A stretch of 64,000 nucleotides of DNA, taken from NCBI GenBank assembly GCA_964414785.1, contig CAYPXZ010000006.1:62001-126000 (forward strand), given 5' to 3'. Positions 8,915 to 18,579 of this stretch are shown piece by piece (position 1 is the first letter of the stretch; every line of letters starts with the position of its first letter). A model generated the notes under the pieces. It did not search any database. It had not been told where the DNA came from and worked only from the letters and a program-made list of their open reading frames with translations. This DNA comes from Palsa-1447 sp964414785 (GTDB lineage: Bacteria; Verrucomicrobiota; Verrucomicrobiia; Opitutales; Opitutaceae). The position numbers and the translations under genes are program-made.

Positions 8915-11227
8915 CTAGGGAAGGTCGCCGCGGCCGGGCCGCCGCCGCAGGGCGGCAACGCCGGTCAGGCAGAGCCCGACCATCGCCGCTCCGTAGAGCG
9001 CCGGCTCGGGGACGGGGCTGATCTGGTTTCCCGGCCCGGGTCCCGAGGTGTAGTTCTGCCAGTTGGTCACATTGCCCGAGTAGCCGCTGAACACGATCTG
9101 GTTCATCGGCGCCGAGCCCATCGTGCCGGGGCTCGAGCCGCTGTAGAAATAGTCCACCATGTCGGCCCAGTTGTTCACGGACAGCTGGGAGGTCCCGGTC
9201 AGGCTCACCCCGTTCACCGTGAAGACCGATGTCGACGGGTTGGCGAAATCGACGATCGAGTTGGAGGTGATGCTCAGGCTGCCGAACGTGGTCGTGGTCC
9301 CGTTGAGCTTCAAGGTGCCTCCCGCCAGCACGATGTTGAGGGCCGAGTCGCTGAAGTTGGCGCCGAGCGTGAGGGTCGCGCCGGTCCCCACGGTCAGGGT
9401 CCCCGAGCCGGTCAGCGAGCCGCTCAGGAGGCTCGTTCCCGTCGACAGCGTGATGGCGCCCCCCGAGCCGAAAGCAAGGGTGCCCGAGTCGGTGAGGGTC
9501 CCTATTGCCTGGCTCGTGCTGTTGAGGTCCATGATCGCGCCCGTGTTCACCGTGATCACGGTCGTCGTTTTGAAGGCATTGGCGACCGTCGTCTGGAGCG
9601 TGCCGTTGTTGACCGTGACGGTGCCGGAGAAGCTCGGGTTCGCCACGCCGATCGCGAGCGTGCCGGCCCCGTCCTTGGTGAGCGCGCTCGCCACGGTGCC
9701 GGTGATGGCGCCGGTCAGCGTCGTGTTGCCGCTTCCGCCGACGTTGAGGGTATTCGCGCCCAGGCCTATGGCGCCGGACACGCTCAGCGTTCCGGCGTCG
9801 GACTGGATCCTCGAATTTCCGGAGACGGTGACGGCCCCCGTGAGGCTGTTGCTGCCGGAGACATTCTCGATCGCCCCGTTGTTGCTCGGCCCCCCGGTGT
9901 TGGAGATGGTGAACTTGCTCGCGAGCGAGACGCCTCCCTGCACCTCGAAATTGCCCTGGCTCGAGACGGTGACGGTCGAGGCCGCCGTCCCCGTCGCATT
10001 GGCGGCGCTGGCGATGACGCTCCCGTTGGAGACGTTGACCTTCCCCGTGAAGGCGGCGCTCGAGCCCGTGAGGGAGAGCTGGCCGGTGCCCGAGTTGGCG
10101 AGCGTGCCGGACCCGGTGATGGCGCCTGCGAAGGAGGTCGAGGTTGCCCCCGAATCCGTCAGGGTCCCCGAGCCGAGCGAAAGGGTGGTTCCCGACGCGC
10201 CCGAGAGGCTCGCCACCTGCTCGATCTTGTTGTTCAGGGCGAACGTGCCCGAGTTGATCGCAAGATTGGTTGAGGTCGCGATCTGGTTGGAGGCGTTGTC
10301 GGTGACGGTCCCGGTCCCGTTGAGGGTAAGGGTGTTGGTGGCGAAAGCCGAGGCGAGGGTCACGGCCCCCGCCCCCGTGAAGGTGAGGTTGTCGCCGGAT
10401 CCGGTCACCCCTCCGCTCAGCTTGAGGGTGGTCCCCGTACCGACGTTGAACGTCGTGTTGCCCCCGAGCGTGACGGCCCCCGAGAGGGTCGCCGTGCTGG
10501 CGCCCGTCGTTTCAATGGCGCCGGCCCCGCCCGCCCCCGTTCCCGTCAACGTCATCGCACCCGCGAGGTTGCGGCCGTCCGTGATCAGGAGCGTGGCGCC
10601 CGAATCCACCGTCACCGTTCCCGTCCCCAGCACGTTGTTGGTCGAGGACACGGAGACCGTGCCGCCCGCAATCTCGAAACCCCCGGTCAGGCCGCTGTTG
10701 TTCGCGCTCAGGGTCAGGGTTCCGGAGCCCTGCTTGGTGACCAGGCTGGTCCCGGTCAGCTTGGAGCTGAGGGTCAGGTCGCCCCCGCCGAGGTTGATGG
10801 TTCCCGCGGAGGCGAAGGCCACGGTCCCTCCCGTTATCGTCTGGGCGGTGCTCGAGAGCTGGGCCAGGGTGGGGGTCGTGCCGTCAAGCGTGAGCGTCTT
10901 CGTTCCGAGCGTGATCGTGAAGGCCCCGGCGCCGGAATCTATGGTGAGGGCGCTCGCCCAGTAGTTGGTGCCCATGGTGGACGCGAGGCCCGTGGACCCC
11001 GCGAAATCGAGGGTCTGGGTGCTCCCATTGGTCGTGCTGGGGACGCCCGCCGAGGCGCCCCAGTTCAGGTTCGTGCTCCAGGTTCCGTTCGCTCCCCCGC
11101 CGTCCCAGACATAGGCCTGCGCACCCAGGCGGGGCGCAACCAGCATAAAGGCACCCACGATCGCCAGCACGGTGATCGGCCCATGGCGTCTTTGAAGGGC
11201 GGGTATGGAGGCGATAGTCTGCCCCAT
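8915..11227 (-). CDS. Autotransporter-type beta-strand repeat protein with PEP-CTERM tail
   Basis: A large secreted protein of 770 residues from the ATG at 11227. It has a signal peptide ending near the LGAQA site. A long array of autotransporter-associated beta-strand repeats rich in G, T, S, N and A follows (for example GSGTLTLSANNSGLTGGFEI), predicted to form a beta-helix. The C-terminus carries a PEP-CTERM signal: VPEPALYGAAMVGLCLTGV and then an RRRPGR basic end. That tail is recognised by an exosortase, so the protein should be processed at the cell surface. No beta-barrel translocator domain is present, so it is not a true autotransporter. A TTG 42 bases upstream could extend the N-terminus, but the ATG gives the better signal peptide. 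Confidence 0.88.
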   Translation of the reverse strand: MGQTIASIPALQRRHGPITVLAIVGAFMLVAPRLGAQAYVWDGGGANGTWSTNLNWGASAGVPSTTNGSTQTLDFAGSTGLASTMGTNYWASALTIDSGAGAFTITLGTKTLTLDGTTPTLAQLSSTAQTITGGTVAFASAGTINLGGGDLTLSSKLTGTSLVTKQGSGTLTLSANNSGLTGGFEIAGGTVSVSSTNNVLGTGTVTVDSGATLLITDGRNLAGAMTLTGTGAGGAGAIETTGASTATLSGAVTLGGNTTFNVGTGTTLKLSGGVTGSGDNLTFTGAGAVTLASAFATNTLTLNGTGTVTDNASNQIATSTNLAINSGTFALNNKIEQVASLSGASGTTLSLGSGTLTDSGATSTSFAGAITGSGTLANSGTGQLSLTGSSAAFTGKVNVSNGSVIASAANATGTAASTVTVSSQGNFEVQGGVSLASKFTISNTGGPSNNGAIENVSGSNSLTGAVTVSGNSRIQSDAGTLSVSGAIGLGANTLNVGGSGNTTLTGAITGTVASALTKDGAGTLAIGVANPSFSGTVTVNNGTLQTTVANAFKTTTVITVNTGAIMDLNSTSQAIGTLTDSGTLAFGSGGAITLSTGTSLLSGSLTGSGTLTVGTGATLTLGANFSDSALNIVLAGGTLKLNGTTTTFGSLSITSNSIVDFANPSTSVFTVNGVSLTGTSQLSVNNWADMVDYFYSGSSPGTMGSAPMNQIVFSGYSGNVTNWQNYTSGPGPGNQISPVPEPALYGAAMVGLCLTGVAALRRRPGRGDLP

Positions 11228-11340
11228 TGGGGGCTCGGTTATAGTAAGCGGTCTGCTAGGGATTAACAAGAATCGTAATTTAGAATTAATGATTCATAAC
11301 ATATTTTAAGCTATTTAATTACGTGTTTTTAGGCGATGTT
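11228..11340 (-). promoter_or_regulatory. A+T-rich probable promoter of the first PEP-CTERM gene
   Basis: About 70 bases (11260-11330) are strongly A+T-rich in an otherwise G+C-rich sequence, directly upstream of the minus-strand gene. The island contains the short inverted repeat GAAT-taatg-ATTC. No exact sigma-70 hexamer pair was assigned. Confidence 0.35.
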
Positions 11341-11417
11341 GATACGCTCCCTTTGCACGGCAAACGTTCAGCAGGCAAGGGTCCGCGGGGCCCTTGCGAT
11401 CCCCGGGAAGGGGCCGA

Positions 11418-12599
11418 CTAGCGCCGGTCCTGGGCCGGGGTGCTCAGGGCAAATGCGGCTGCCAGGACACCCAGGCCCGCGCAGGCCAGCCAGAGCGTGG
11501 CCGGGCCGGCGGCCAGGAGGGACATCCCGAGCGCCGGGCCGACCACGAGGGCCAGGGTCCAGGTGAGTCCGTAGGCACCCATGTACCGCCCGCGCATGGA
11601 GGGGGGCGCAAGGTCGGCGACATAGGCCGAGGCCATGGGCATGGAGAGCATCTCTCCCAGCGTGAACACCGCCATGCACGCGACCATGGCCGGGATCGTC
11701 CGTGCGAAGCCAAGGAGCGCGAACCCGAAGCCGGCCAGGAGGAACCCGAGCGCGATCACACGCGGCGCCGGGAAGCGCCGGGTCACGGTCGTCAGGGGAA
11801 GCTCGAAGAGGACCACCATGGCCCCGTTCATGGACAGGATGGCGCCGTAGACCGTGGTTGAGAACCCGAGGTGGGTCATCTGAAGGCCAAGGGTCGAGCT
11901 GGCCTGGAAGAAGACGATGGCGATCGTGAAGGCCGCGGCGAGGATGCGGGGCAGGACACGGTCCCGCCTGAGGGCCCGGGCCAGTTCCCCCCAGCTGACC
12001 TGCGCCGCCCCGGCGCGCGATCCCTGCGGCAGGGCGATGAGGGCGACCACCCCGTAGAGGGCGGACGTGAGGGCGTCCCCGGCAAAGAGCCAGAAGTAGC
12101 CGCGCTCTGCCAGGAAGCCCGCGATCGCCGGCCCGAAGGCCCACCCGGCGTTGAAGGAGGCGCGAAGCGCCGAGTAGGCGGTCACCCGCTGGCCCGCGGG
12201 GACCAGGTCGGCCAGGAGGGCGCTGCTCGCCGGCCGGTACATCTCCCCGGTGAGTCCCGCGAGGGCCGCGAGCGCGAAGATCCAGGGGAGGGTGTGCGCC
12301 TGGGAAAGGAGCATCATCGCGGCCGCGCCCGAGAACATGGAGAAGACGATCGTCTGGCGGCGCCCGACCCGGTCGGCCAGGTAGCCCCCGATGATCGACG
12401 CCACCAGGTTGCCCCCGCCGTAGGCTCCGAGCGCGATGCCCGCGGCAGCGAGCGGGTAGCCGCCGCGGGTGATGTAGAGCGTCAGGAACGGGATGACAAA
12501 GCTCCCGAACTTGTTGATGAACGTTCCAAGGAAAAGCACCCACGCCGTCCTGGGAAGGGCGCGCAAGCTTGCATTGAGGGAGGGTTGCTCGGGTTGCAT
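11418..12599 (-). CDS. Major facilitator superfamily transporter
   Basis: A 393-residue inner-membrane transporter with about twelve hydrophobic helices. The signature loop between helices 2 and 3 reads GGYLADRVGRRQTIVF (about residues 71-86), the usual MFS G-x-x-x-D-x-x-G-R-R motif. The N-terminus starts close to the first helix, which supports the ATG at 12599. The layout is like sugar or drug efflux members, but the substrate cannot be read from sequence. A terminator-like hairpin lies in the leader only a few bases before the start codon. The upstream same-strand neighbour is a small membrane protein about 250 bases away. Confidence 0.88.
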   Translation of the reverse strand: MQPEQPSLNASLRALPRTAWVLFLGTFINKFGSFVIPFLTLYITRGGYPLAAAGIALGAYGGGNLVASIIGGYLADRVGRRQTIVFSMFSGAAAMMLLSQAHTLPWIFALAALAGLTGEMYRPASSALLADLVPAGQRVTAYSALRASFNAGWAFGPAIAGFLAERGYFWLFAGDALTSALYGVVALIALPQGSRAGAAQVSWGELARALRRDRVLPRILAAAFTIAIVFFQASSTLGLQMTHLGFSTTVYGAILSMNGAMVVLFELPLTTVTRRFPAPRVIALGFLLAGFGFALLGFARTIPAMVACMAVFTLGEMLSMPMASAYVADLAPPSMRGRYMGAYGLTWTLALVVGPALGMSLLAAGPATLWLACAGLGVLAAAFALSTPAQDRR

Positions 12600-12605
12600 G
12601 AAAGC

Positions 12606-12636
12606 AAAAACCCTGCTCGCCGATCGGCGGGCAGGG
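12606..12636 (-). terminator. Terminator-like hairpin abutting the MFS start codon
   Basis: Read on the minus strand, an imperfect stem (CCCTGC-c-CGCC / GGCG-a-GCAGGG) is followed by TTTTT, with the MFS ATG six bases later. It fits an intrinsic terminator for the upstream minus-strand gene. It could also be an attenuator or ribosome-site mask, because the only Shine-Dalgarno-like AGGG lies in its 3' arm. Confidence 0.5.
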
Positions 12637-12851
12637 TGGATAAAGGGTCCTTTGGGTCTGGGTCGGGTTCCTGCGCGCCGGTTATGAAACTATTTTGAGG
12701 GTGGAGACGCCCATGCGAAAGGCACGGGACACCGGGTGGGTGGCCGGCGTGACTCGCCAGAGGGAAAGCGTTGCGTCCAGGTTCTGCATTTGGGCCCCTT
12801 GCGAATGCCCGGCCAGCCGTCCCCCGTCAAGCGCCGATGTGCCGGGGCGCC

Positions 12852-13202
12852 TTAGTTGCGCCAATCCGGGGGAAGCAGGGACTGGGGCCCGAGGATCGTC
12901 GAGCGATAGTAGAGCCAGAACACGAGCGCTCCCAAGACGACGAGGAAGAGGATCTCCCCGAGGAGTCCCGCACCCCGGCGGCTCCTCCTCTGGAACGATC
13001 CGACGAGGGCCTGGACGACCGGCTCGAGGACGAGCCCGACGAGGCCGCCCCCGAAGAGCACGAAACCCATGACCGCCGCCGTCCTCTCAAGCGGGTCGTC
13101 GATAACCTTGAACTTGTAGCTGATGACCCCGGTGCAGAGGTTGAGCAGCAGCAGGCAGCAGGGGAGGACATAGAGGTTTCGGACGGCCAGGTTGGGCTTC
13201 AT
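12852..13202 (-). CDS. Small membrane protein of unknown function
   Basis: A 116-residue protein with three predicted membrane helices (roughly residues 6-28, 42-64 and 78-100) and a basic loop, QRRSRRG, between the second and third. It ends in a short hydrophilic tail. I do not recognise a family. The ATG at 13202 is chosen over a GTG nine bases upstream. It is transcribed away from the TonB-dependent receptor and toward the MFS gene, with a terminator-like hairpin between the two. Confidence 0.6.
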   Translation of the reverse strand: MKPNLAVRNLYVLPCCLLLLNLCTGVISYKFKVIDDPLERTAAVMGFVLFGGGLVGLVLEPVVQALVGSFQRRSRRGAGLLGEILFLVVLGALVFWLYYRSTILGPQSLLPPDWRN

Positions 13203-13380
13203 AGCGGGCACGGATTTAGCCGGGTGGCGCCAACTCGCAACCCCTTACTCGGCGGCGACCCATGCTGCGGCCGTCGTTGGGAGGATCCCCTGAACCGGGG
13301 AGATCGGCTTCCCTGGGGTTTTGTAGCGTCGCGGGACTTCCCTTTTTAAATCCGGATGTCTTCCTCTAACCCCACGCCCA

Positions 13381-15642
13381 ATGGCATCCCCGCTCGGTCA
13401 TCCAAGAATCCGCGCCGGCACCGCACGCGGTTCCCGAGGGGCCGCACGCGGGGGCGGGTCGTTCCAGGCTGCCCTGCTCGCCCTCGCGGTCGCCGTATCC
13501 GCGGCGACGCCGTGCGCCCTCCGGGCCCAGGCGGCCGCGGCCACACCGGCCGCCGACACCCCGATCACGATAGGGCAGGTGGAGGTCACCGCGAGCAAGG
13601 AGCAGCAGCTCAACTCCATCGACAGGAAGATCTACTACGTGGGCCGGGACATCCAGGCGACCACCGGGAGCGCCGCGGACGTGATGCAGAACATCCCCTC
13701 GGTCGAGGTCGACATCGACGGGAACGTGAGCCTCCGGGGAAACTCAAGCGTCCAGATCCTGATCGACGGCCGCTCGAGCGCCCAGATGGGCTCCAGCAGC
13801 CGCGCGGACGCCCTCGCGCAGATGCCCGCCGACACGATCGAGCGGATCGAGGTGATCACGAACCCCTCGGCGAAGTACAAGCCGGACGGCACCGGGGGGA
13901 TCATCAACATCGTGCTCAAGAAGGGGCGGGCGAAGGGCTATTCGGGATCGGCGCGGGTGACGGTGGGCAACAGGCGCCGCTACGGGCTGTACGCCGGAGG
14001 CAACCTCAACCCGGGCCCGTTCAACCTGTATGGCAGCTATTCGATCAGGCAGGACGACCGACCCCGCTCCGTGGTCGACCAGCGCAGCTACATCGACCCG
14101 ACGACCCACCTCGCCGCGTCGACCCAGAGCCGCACCAGCGAGGATTCCCGCCCGTTCACCCAGCTGGGGAGGGCGGGCATCGAATACAAGGCGGGCCCGA
14201 AGGACGTGTGGCGCGAGGACATGGACTTCAGCTACCGGACGTTTGACCGGCACTCGCTTGAGCACGACACGATCGCCAACAACCTGGGTGTCGCCACGAC
14301 GGACTACGAGCGCTACCGCTACGACCCGGAGAACGAGGGCGACGTCGATTCGACGACCTCCTACGAGCACGACTTCTCCGGGCAGGACGAGACCTGGACG
14401 ACCGAGCTGGAATTCGAGCACCACGCCGAGACCGAGCGCAACCACTACACGAACACCTATGCGCAGCCCGCGGGTCCGCCCACGACCGAGTTCATCCGGG
14501 TGGCCGCGAACGAGCCGAGCACGGAGCTCAAGTCGGAATACGTGGACAAGGTGGGCGACACGTCGCGCCTGGAGCTCGGCTTCGACGGGACCGATGACCG
14601 GAGCACGCAGGACCATCTCGACCTTGTCCAGGACCCGCAGACGGGCGCCATGGTCTCGAACCCCCAGGTCACGAACTCGTTCTTCATGGAGCAGGCCGTG
14701 GCCGCGCTCTATGCCACCTACCGGCGGTCATGGGGAAAATTTGGGATGCTCGCCGGGGGGCGATTTGAATCGGTGGAGCTGAAGACGGACCAGATCACCT
14801 CGGCGATCTCGGACGTGCAGAGGTACAGCAGCTTTTATCCCAGCCTGCACCTGAGCTACGACTTGACCGCCAGCCAGCAGCTCCAGCTCAACTACAGCCA
14901 CCGCGTGCGCCGCCCGGAAAGCGACGACCTCAACCCCTATCCCCGCTACCAGGACCCGTACAACCTGAGCGCGGGCAACCCATACCTGAAGCCGGAGGAG
15001 ACCCACTCGGTCGAGGCCGGCTACCAGTACAAGAACGGCGAGGCGACGTACCTTGCGACCCTCTACTACCGCGCCTCCTACGACAGCTTCACCCAGGTGA
15101 GCCAGTACATCAGCAGCTCCACGCTCCTGACCACGCAGGAGAACCTGGGCAGCTCCCGGTCCGGGGGCCTCGAGGTGGCGGCGACGGCATCGCCCACCGA
15201 CAAGCTCTCCCTCAACGCGAGCGGGAACCTCTACTACAACCAGATCGACGCCAGCAACCTGGGCTACGATACGCGCCAGTCCGCCATTGCCTGGACGGGG
15301 AAGGCGAGCGTCGAGTATGCCCTCTCGAAGGTGTCGATGTTCCAGGTGAACACGATCTTCATGGCGAAGCGGCTGACCCCGCAGGGGTACCGCGAGCCGA
15401 CGTTTGTCGCGAACATCGGATTCAAGCACGAGTTCAAGGAGAAGAGGCTGTCGCTCGTCCTGACCGTCTCCGACCTGTTCAACTCGCTCAAGTACGTGAA
15501 CAAGCTCGACACGCCGCTGCTCCAGGACGACGTCACGCGGCGCCGAAGCGCGCGCACCGTCTACATGGGCCTCGTCTACAGGTTCGGCGCCGCGAAGGCG
15601 AAGCCCAAGGACGACGCGCTGCAGTACGACAACCAGCCCTGA
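13381..15642 (+). CDS. TonB-dependent outer-membrane receptor
   Basis: A 753-residue outer-membrane protein. The N-terminus has a basic leader and a hydrophobic signal ending near CALRAQA. The plug domain follows (about 60-190), with VMQNIPSVEVDIDGNVSLRG, VQILIDGRSS, and IERIEVITNPSAKYKPDGTG near its end. The rest is a barrel rich in alternating Y, D and N strands. This plug and barrel type matches the outer-membrane beta-barrel receptors that carry no SusD partner; no susD-like gene is adjacent. The last barrel strand ends in GLVYRF, and about 20 hydrophilic residues follow it, which is unusual for a C-terminus that normally ends in an aromatic residue. The ligand is unknown. Confidence 0.88.
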   Translation: MASPLGHPRIRAGTARGSRGAARGGGSFQAALLALAVAVSAATPCALRAQAAAATPAADTPITIGQVEVTASKEQQLNSIDRKIYYVGRDIQATTGSAADVMQNIPSVEVDIDGNVSLRGNSSVQILIDGRSSAQMGSSSRADALAQMPADTIERIEVITNPSAKYKPDGTGGIINIVLKKGRAKGYSGSARVTVGNRRRYGLYAGGNLNPGPFNLYGSYSIRQDDRPRSVVDQRSYIDPTTHLAASTQSRTSEDSRPFTQLGRAGIEYKAGPKDVWREDMDFSYRTFDRHSLEHDTIANNLGVATTDYERYRYDPENEGDVDSTTSYEHDFSGQDETWTTELEFEHHAETERNHYTNTYAQPAGPPTTEFIRVAANEPSTELKSEYVDKVGDTSRLELGFDGTDDRSTQDHLDLVQDPQTGAMVSNPQVTNSFFMEQAVAALYATYRRSWGKFGMLAGGRFESVELKTDQITSAISDVQRYSSFYPSLHLSYDLTASQQLQLNYSHRVRRPESDDLNPYPRYQDPYNLSAGNPYLKPEETHSVEAGYQYKNGEATYLATLYYRASYDSFTQVSQYISSSTLLTTQENLGSSRSGGLEVAATASPTDKLSLNASGNLYYNQIDASNLGYDTRQSAIAWTGKASVEYALSKVSMFQVNTIFMAKRLTPQGYREPTFVANIGFKHEFKEKRLSLVLTVSDLFNSLKYVNKLDTPLLQDDVTRRRSARTVYMGLVYRFGAAKAKPKDDALQYDNQP

Positions 15643-15748
15643 CGGCCCCGGGGCGCCGGTTTCCGCGGTTGACCCCGGTCGCGATATATCGAGCCTTACC
15701 CGCGCCGGCGGTGTCCATGGAATGACCAGAAACGTCGATTAAACATCC

Positions 15749-18487
15749 ATGAGATCCTTCCTCGGCCTCATAGCGGCCGCCGCCCTCGGCTGCATCCCCT
15801 GCCTTGGCCAGCAGCTGGAGCCCACGATGCCTCCCGTGAACCCGGGGAATCCGCCCCCGCCGAGGCTCCCGTCCCAGCCGCCCGCCCTGCATGCCAACGC
15901 GGTTACCCCGGCACCCGCATCGCTCTCGGTGACGACGACGGACCGCCGGCAGTCCCGCGCCTTCTTCAACGCCATCTATGGCGCGTCCGAGAACGTGCCG
16001 ATCGACTGGACGGGGAGCCTGAGCGGGACGCCCGGGACAAGCGCCACGGGCGCCGCGGGCACGACCGCGGACGCGTACAAGGCGGCCGTCCAACTGCGGA
16101 TCAACTGGTTCCGCGCGATGGCGGGCATACCGGCCTCGGTCGGAATGGACTCCGTGGAGTCGTCCGAGGACCAGGACGCCGCGCTCATGATGGCGGCGAA
16201 CAACGCGCTCAGCCACACGCCTCCGTCGACCTGGCTCCTCTACACGAGCACGGGCGCGAACGCCGCCGGCAATTCCAACCTTGCCCTCGGCAATGTCGGC
16301 CCGGACGCGATCTCTTACGGCTACATCCAGGACTTTGGCTCGAACAACACCGCGCTCGGCCACCGCCGCTGGATCCTCTACCCGCAGACCCAGACCATGG
16401 CGACGGGAGACATCCCCCCCACGAACGGCTTCAGCTCGGCCAACGCGACCTGGATTCTTGACGCGAATGTTAACGGGGCGCGGCCGCCGGTGCGCGACAC
16501 CTATGTGGCGTGGCCGCCCCCGGGCTACGTGCCCTACCAGGTCGTCTTCCCCCGCTGGTCGTTCTCGTACCCGGGCGCCGACTTTTCCGGCGCGACCGTC
16601 ACGATGACGAGCAACGGGTCCTCGGTGCCTGTCCAGATGGAGGCGGTCGACAATCCCGGCTACGGCGAGAACACGGTCGCGTGGGACTACAACGGGCTGG
16701 ACGGGAGCACGGTGGACAGCTCGGCTCCCAGGCCGTCGTCCGACACCACTTACCAGGTCGCCGTCAACGGCGTCATGGTCAGCGGGTCCGCGAAGAGCTT
16801 CAGCTACTCGGTGACGGTCTTCGACCCGGCGGTCGCGGGGCCGGGCGACTCGCCCCCGACCGTCACCGGGCCGTCGGCCCCCGTGGTCGGCCAGGGATCG
16901 GCGTACTCCGTGGCCGGCATTCCCGCGTTCGCGAGCGGCTTTACCTACCGGGCAAGCACGTTCAGCGCCTTCTCTACCGTGTACGGGGCCGAGGGAGGTC
17001 TCCAGGGTGTCGTGGCCACCACGTCCGCGGGCTACAACCCCGTGGACACCTCGACCGCCGCATCGGGCGGCGCCTCCTATCACCTGGCGATGCCGGACTT
17101 CACCACTCAGGGGCTCACCCTTCCCGGGGAATACGCCCTCCCGCAGGCGCCGGCCTCGCTCAGCTTTTCGAGCCGCCTCGGGGTCGCGACAAGCGCCCAG
17201 ACGGCGCACGTCCAGATCTCGTCCGACGACGGCAACACCTGGACGGACGTCTATGCCCAGTCGGGCTCGGGCGACCCGGGCGAGACCTCGTTCACCACGC
17301 GCTCACTGGACCTGTCCGCGTACGCGGGCCTCGTGATCATGGTGAGATTCACCTACACGTACGCGTCCGGGCAGAATGCCTACACCCAGACCTCGGGCGG
17401 CATCGGGTGGAACATCGACAACATCACGCTCACCGGGGTGGAGCTGGCGACGGTCGGATCGTCGGGCCCGATGCTCACGGGCAGCACGTTCACGTTCACG
17501 CCCGCGACGAGCGCGAAGGCGGGGCTCCAGGCGGCGGCGGTCCTCTTTGGCAAGTATCCCGTGTCCTGGGGACCAATACTGGCCGTGAGCCCGACATCCT
17601 CGTCGACACCGCCCGGAGGAAACCCCTTGGCCCACCTTGCGAACCTCTCCGTCCGCTCGACGGCGGGGACGGGAGCGCAGACCCTGACCGGGGGGTTCGT
17701 GATCGGCGGGTCCGGGTCCAAGAACGTCCTCGTGCGGGGTGACGGTCCGGCCCTTGCCGCCTTCGGCGTAACCGGGGTCCTGCAGGACCCGGTGCTCTCC
17801 CTCTTCCGGAGCAATTCCGATGGGAGCTCGACGCTCCTGCAGAGCAACCCGGCCTGGGGCGGCTCCGCCACCCTGGTCAGCTCCTTTGCGCAGGTGGGAG
17901 CCTTTTCTCTCGCTGCGAACTCCAAGGACACGGCCATCCTGACGAACCTGGGGACGGGCCCCTACACGGCGCAGATCTCCTCGACGACCGGGGACAGCGG
18001 GGTCGTGCTCGTCGAGGTCTACGATGCCGACACGGGTACCCCGGGGGCGCGCTTCATCAATCTCTCGGCGCGCAGCCAGGCGGGCACCGGGGCCCAGACC
18101 CTGATCGCGGGCTTCGTGGTCTCGGGCACGGGCAACGAGACGGTGCTGATCCGCGGCGTCGGCCCCGGGCTCACCCAGTTCGGCGTGCCGGGGGTCCTGC
18201 AAACCCCGCAGCTCTCGCTCTACGACTCCGTGAACGGCACGAGCGCCGTGATCGCCACCAACACAGGCTGGGGCAACGCCTCCACGAGGGGAGCCTCGAC
18301 GGTCCAGGCCACGATCACAACGGCCACGGCCGCGACCTTCTCGCAACTCGGGGCATTCTCGATTGCCACGAACTCCGCCGACTGCGCCCTCGTTGCGACC
18401 CTGCCCCCGGGCTCCTACACGGCGCAGGTCACGGGGCTTAACAGCACGACGGGCGTCGCCTTGGTCGAGATCTACGAGGTTCCTTAG
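15749..18487 (+). CDS. Secreted CAP-domain protein with tandem C-terminal repeats
   Basis: A 912-residue exported protein with a signal peptide (MRSFLGLIAAAALGCIPCLG). A CAP/SCP domain (about residues 60-260) contains QLRINWFRAMAGIP, MMAANNALSH and GHRRWILYP, the usual positions of the conserved histidines. The middle is beta-rich, with Ig-like and jelly-roll-like sequence. From about residue 627 two tandem repeats of about 140 residues occur. Each opens with an LSxRSxAGTGAQTL block, continues with VLVRGxGP-type and WG segments, and ends with SGVVLVEVYD or TGVALVEIYE. Such repeats are common on secreted proteins of Opitutaceae-like bacteria. The substrate or partner is unknown. The ATG start is well supported by the signal peptide. 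Confidence 0.82.
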   Translation: MRSFLGLIAAAALGCIPCLGQQLEPTMPPVNPGNPPPPRLPSQPPALHANAVTPAPASLSVTTTDRRQSRAFFNAIYGASENVPIDWTGSLSGTPGTSATGAAGTTADAYKAAVQLRINWFRAMAGIPASVGMDSVESSEDQDAALMMAANNALSHTPPSTWLLYTSTGANAAGNSNLALGNVGPDAISYGYIQDFGSNNTALGHRRWILYPQTQTMATGDIPPTNGFSSANATWILDANVNGARPPVRDTYVAWPPPGYVPYQVVFPRWSFSYPGADFSGATVTMTSNGSSVPVQMEAVDNPGYGENTVAWDYNGLDGSTVDSSAPRPSSDTTYQVAVNGVMVSGSAKSFSYSVTVFDPAVAGPGDSPPTVTGPSAPVVGQGSAYSVAGIPAFASGFTYRASTFSAFSTVYGAEGGLQGVVATTSAGYNPVDTSTAASGGASYHLAMPDFTTQGLTLPGEYALPQAPASLSFSSRLGVATSAQTAHVQISSDDGNTWTDVYAQSGSGDPGETSFTTRSLDLSAYAGLVIMVRFTYTYASGQNAYTQTSGGIGWNIDNITLTGVELATVGSSGPMLTGSTFTFTPATSAKAGLQAAAVLFGKYPVSWGPILAVSPTSSSTPPGGNPLAHLANLSVRSTAGTGAQTLTGGFVIGGSGSKNVLVRGDGPALAAFGVTGVLQDPVLSLFRSNSDGSSTLLQSNPAWGGSATLVSSFAQVGAFSLAANSKDTAILTNLGTGPYTAQISSTTGDSGVVLVEVYDADTGTPGARFINLSARSQAGTGAQTLIAGFVVSGTGNETVLIRGVGPGLTQFGVPGVLQTPQLSLYDSVNGTSAVIATNTGWGNASTRGASTVQATITTATAATFSQLGAFSIATNSADCALVATLPPGSYTAQVTGLNSTTGVALVEIYEVP

Positions 18488-18579
18488 CTCCCGCGCTAGG
18501 TCCTTGGCGGACTCCCCTTGGCCCGGCGCAGCTTTGGGCTCGATTGGAGGCGCTGCGGCGTCCATTCATTTCGACGCAG

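Noticed and set aside
9159..10964. A 601-codon open frame opposite the first PEP-CTERM gene
   Set aside because: It is the complement of repetitive G, T, S and N codons, giving a V, P, A-rich chain without domain character.
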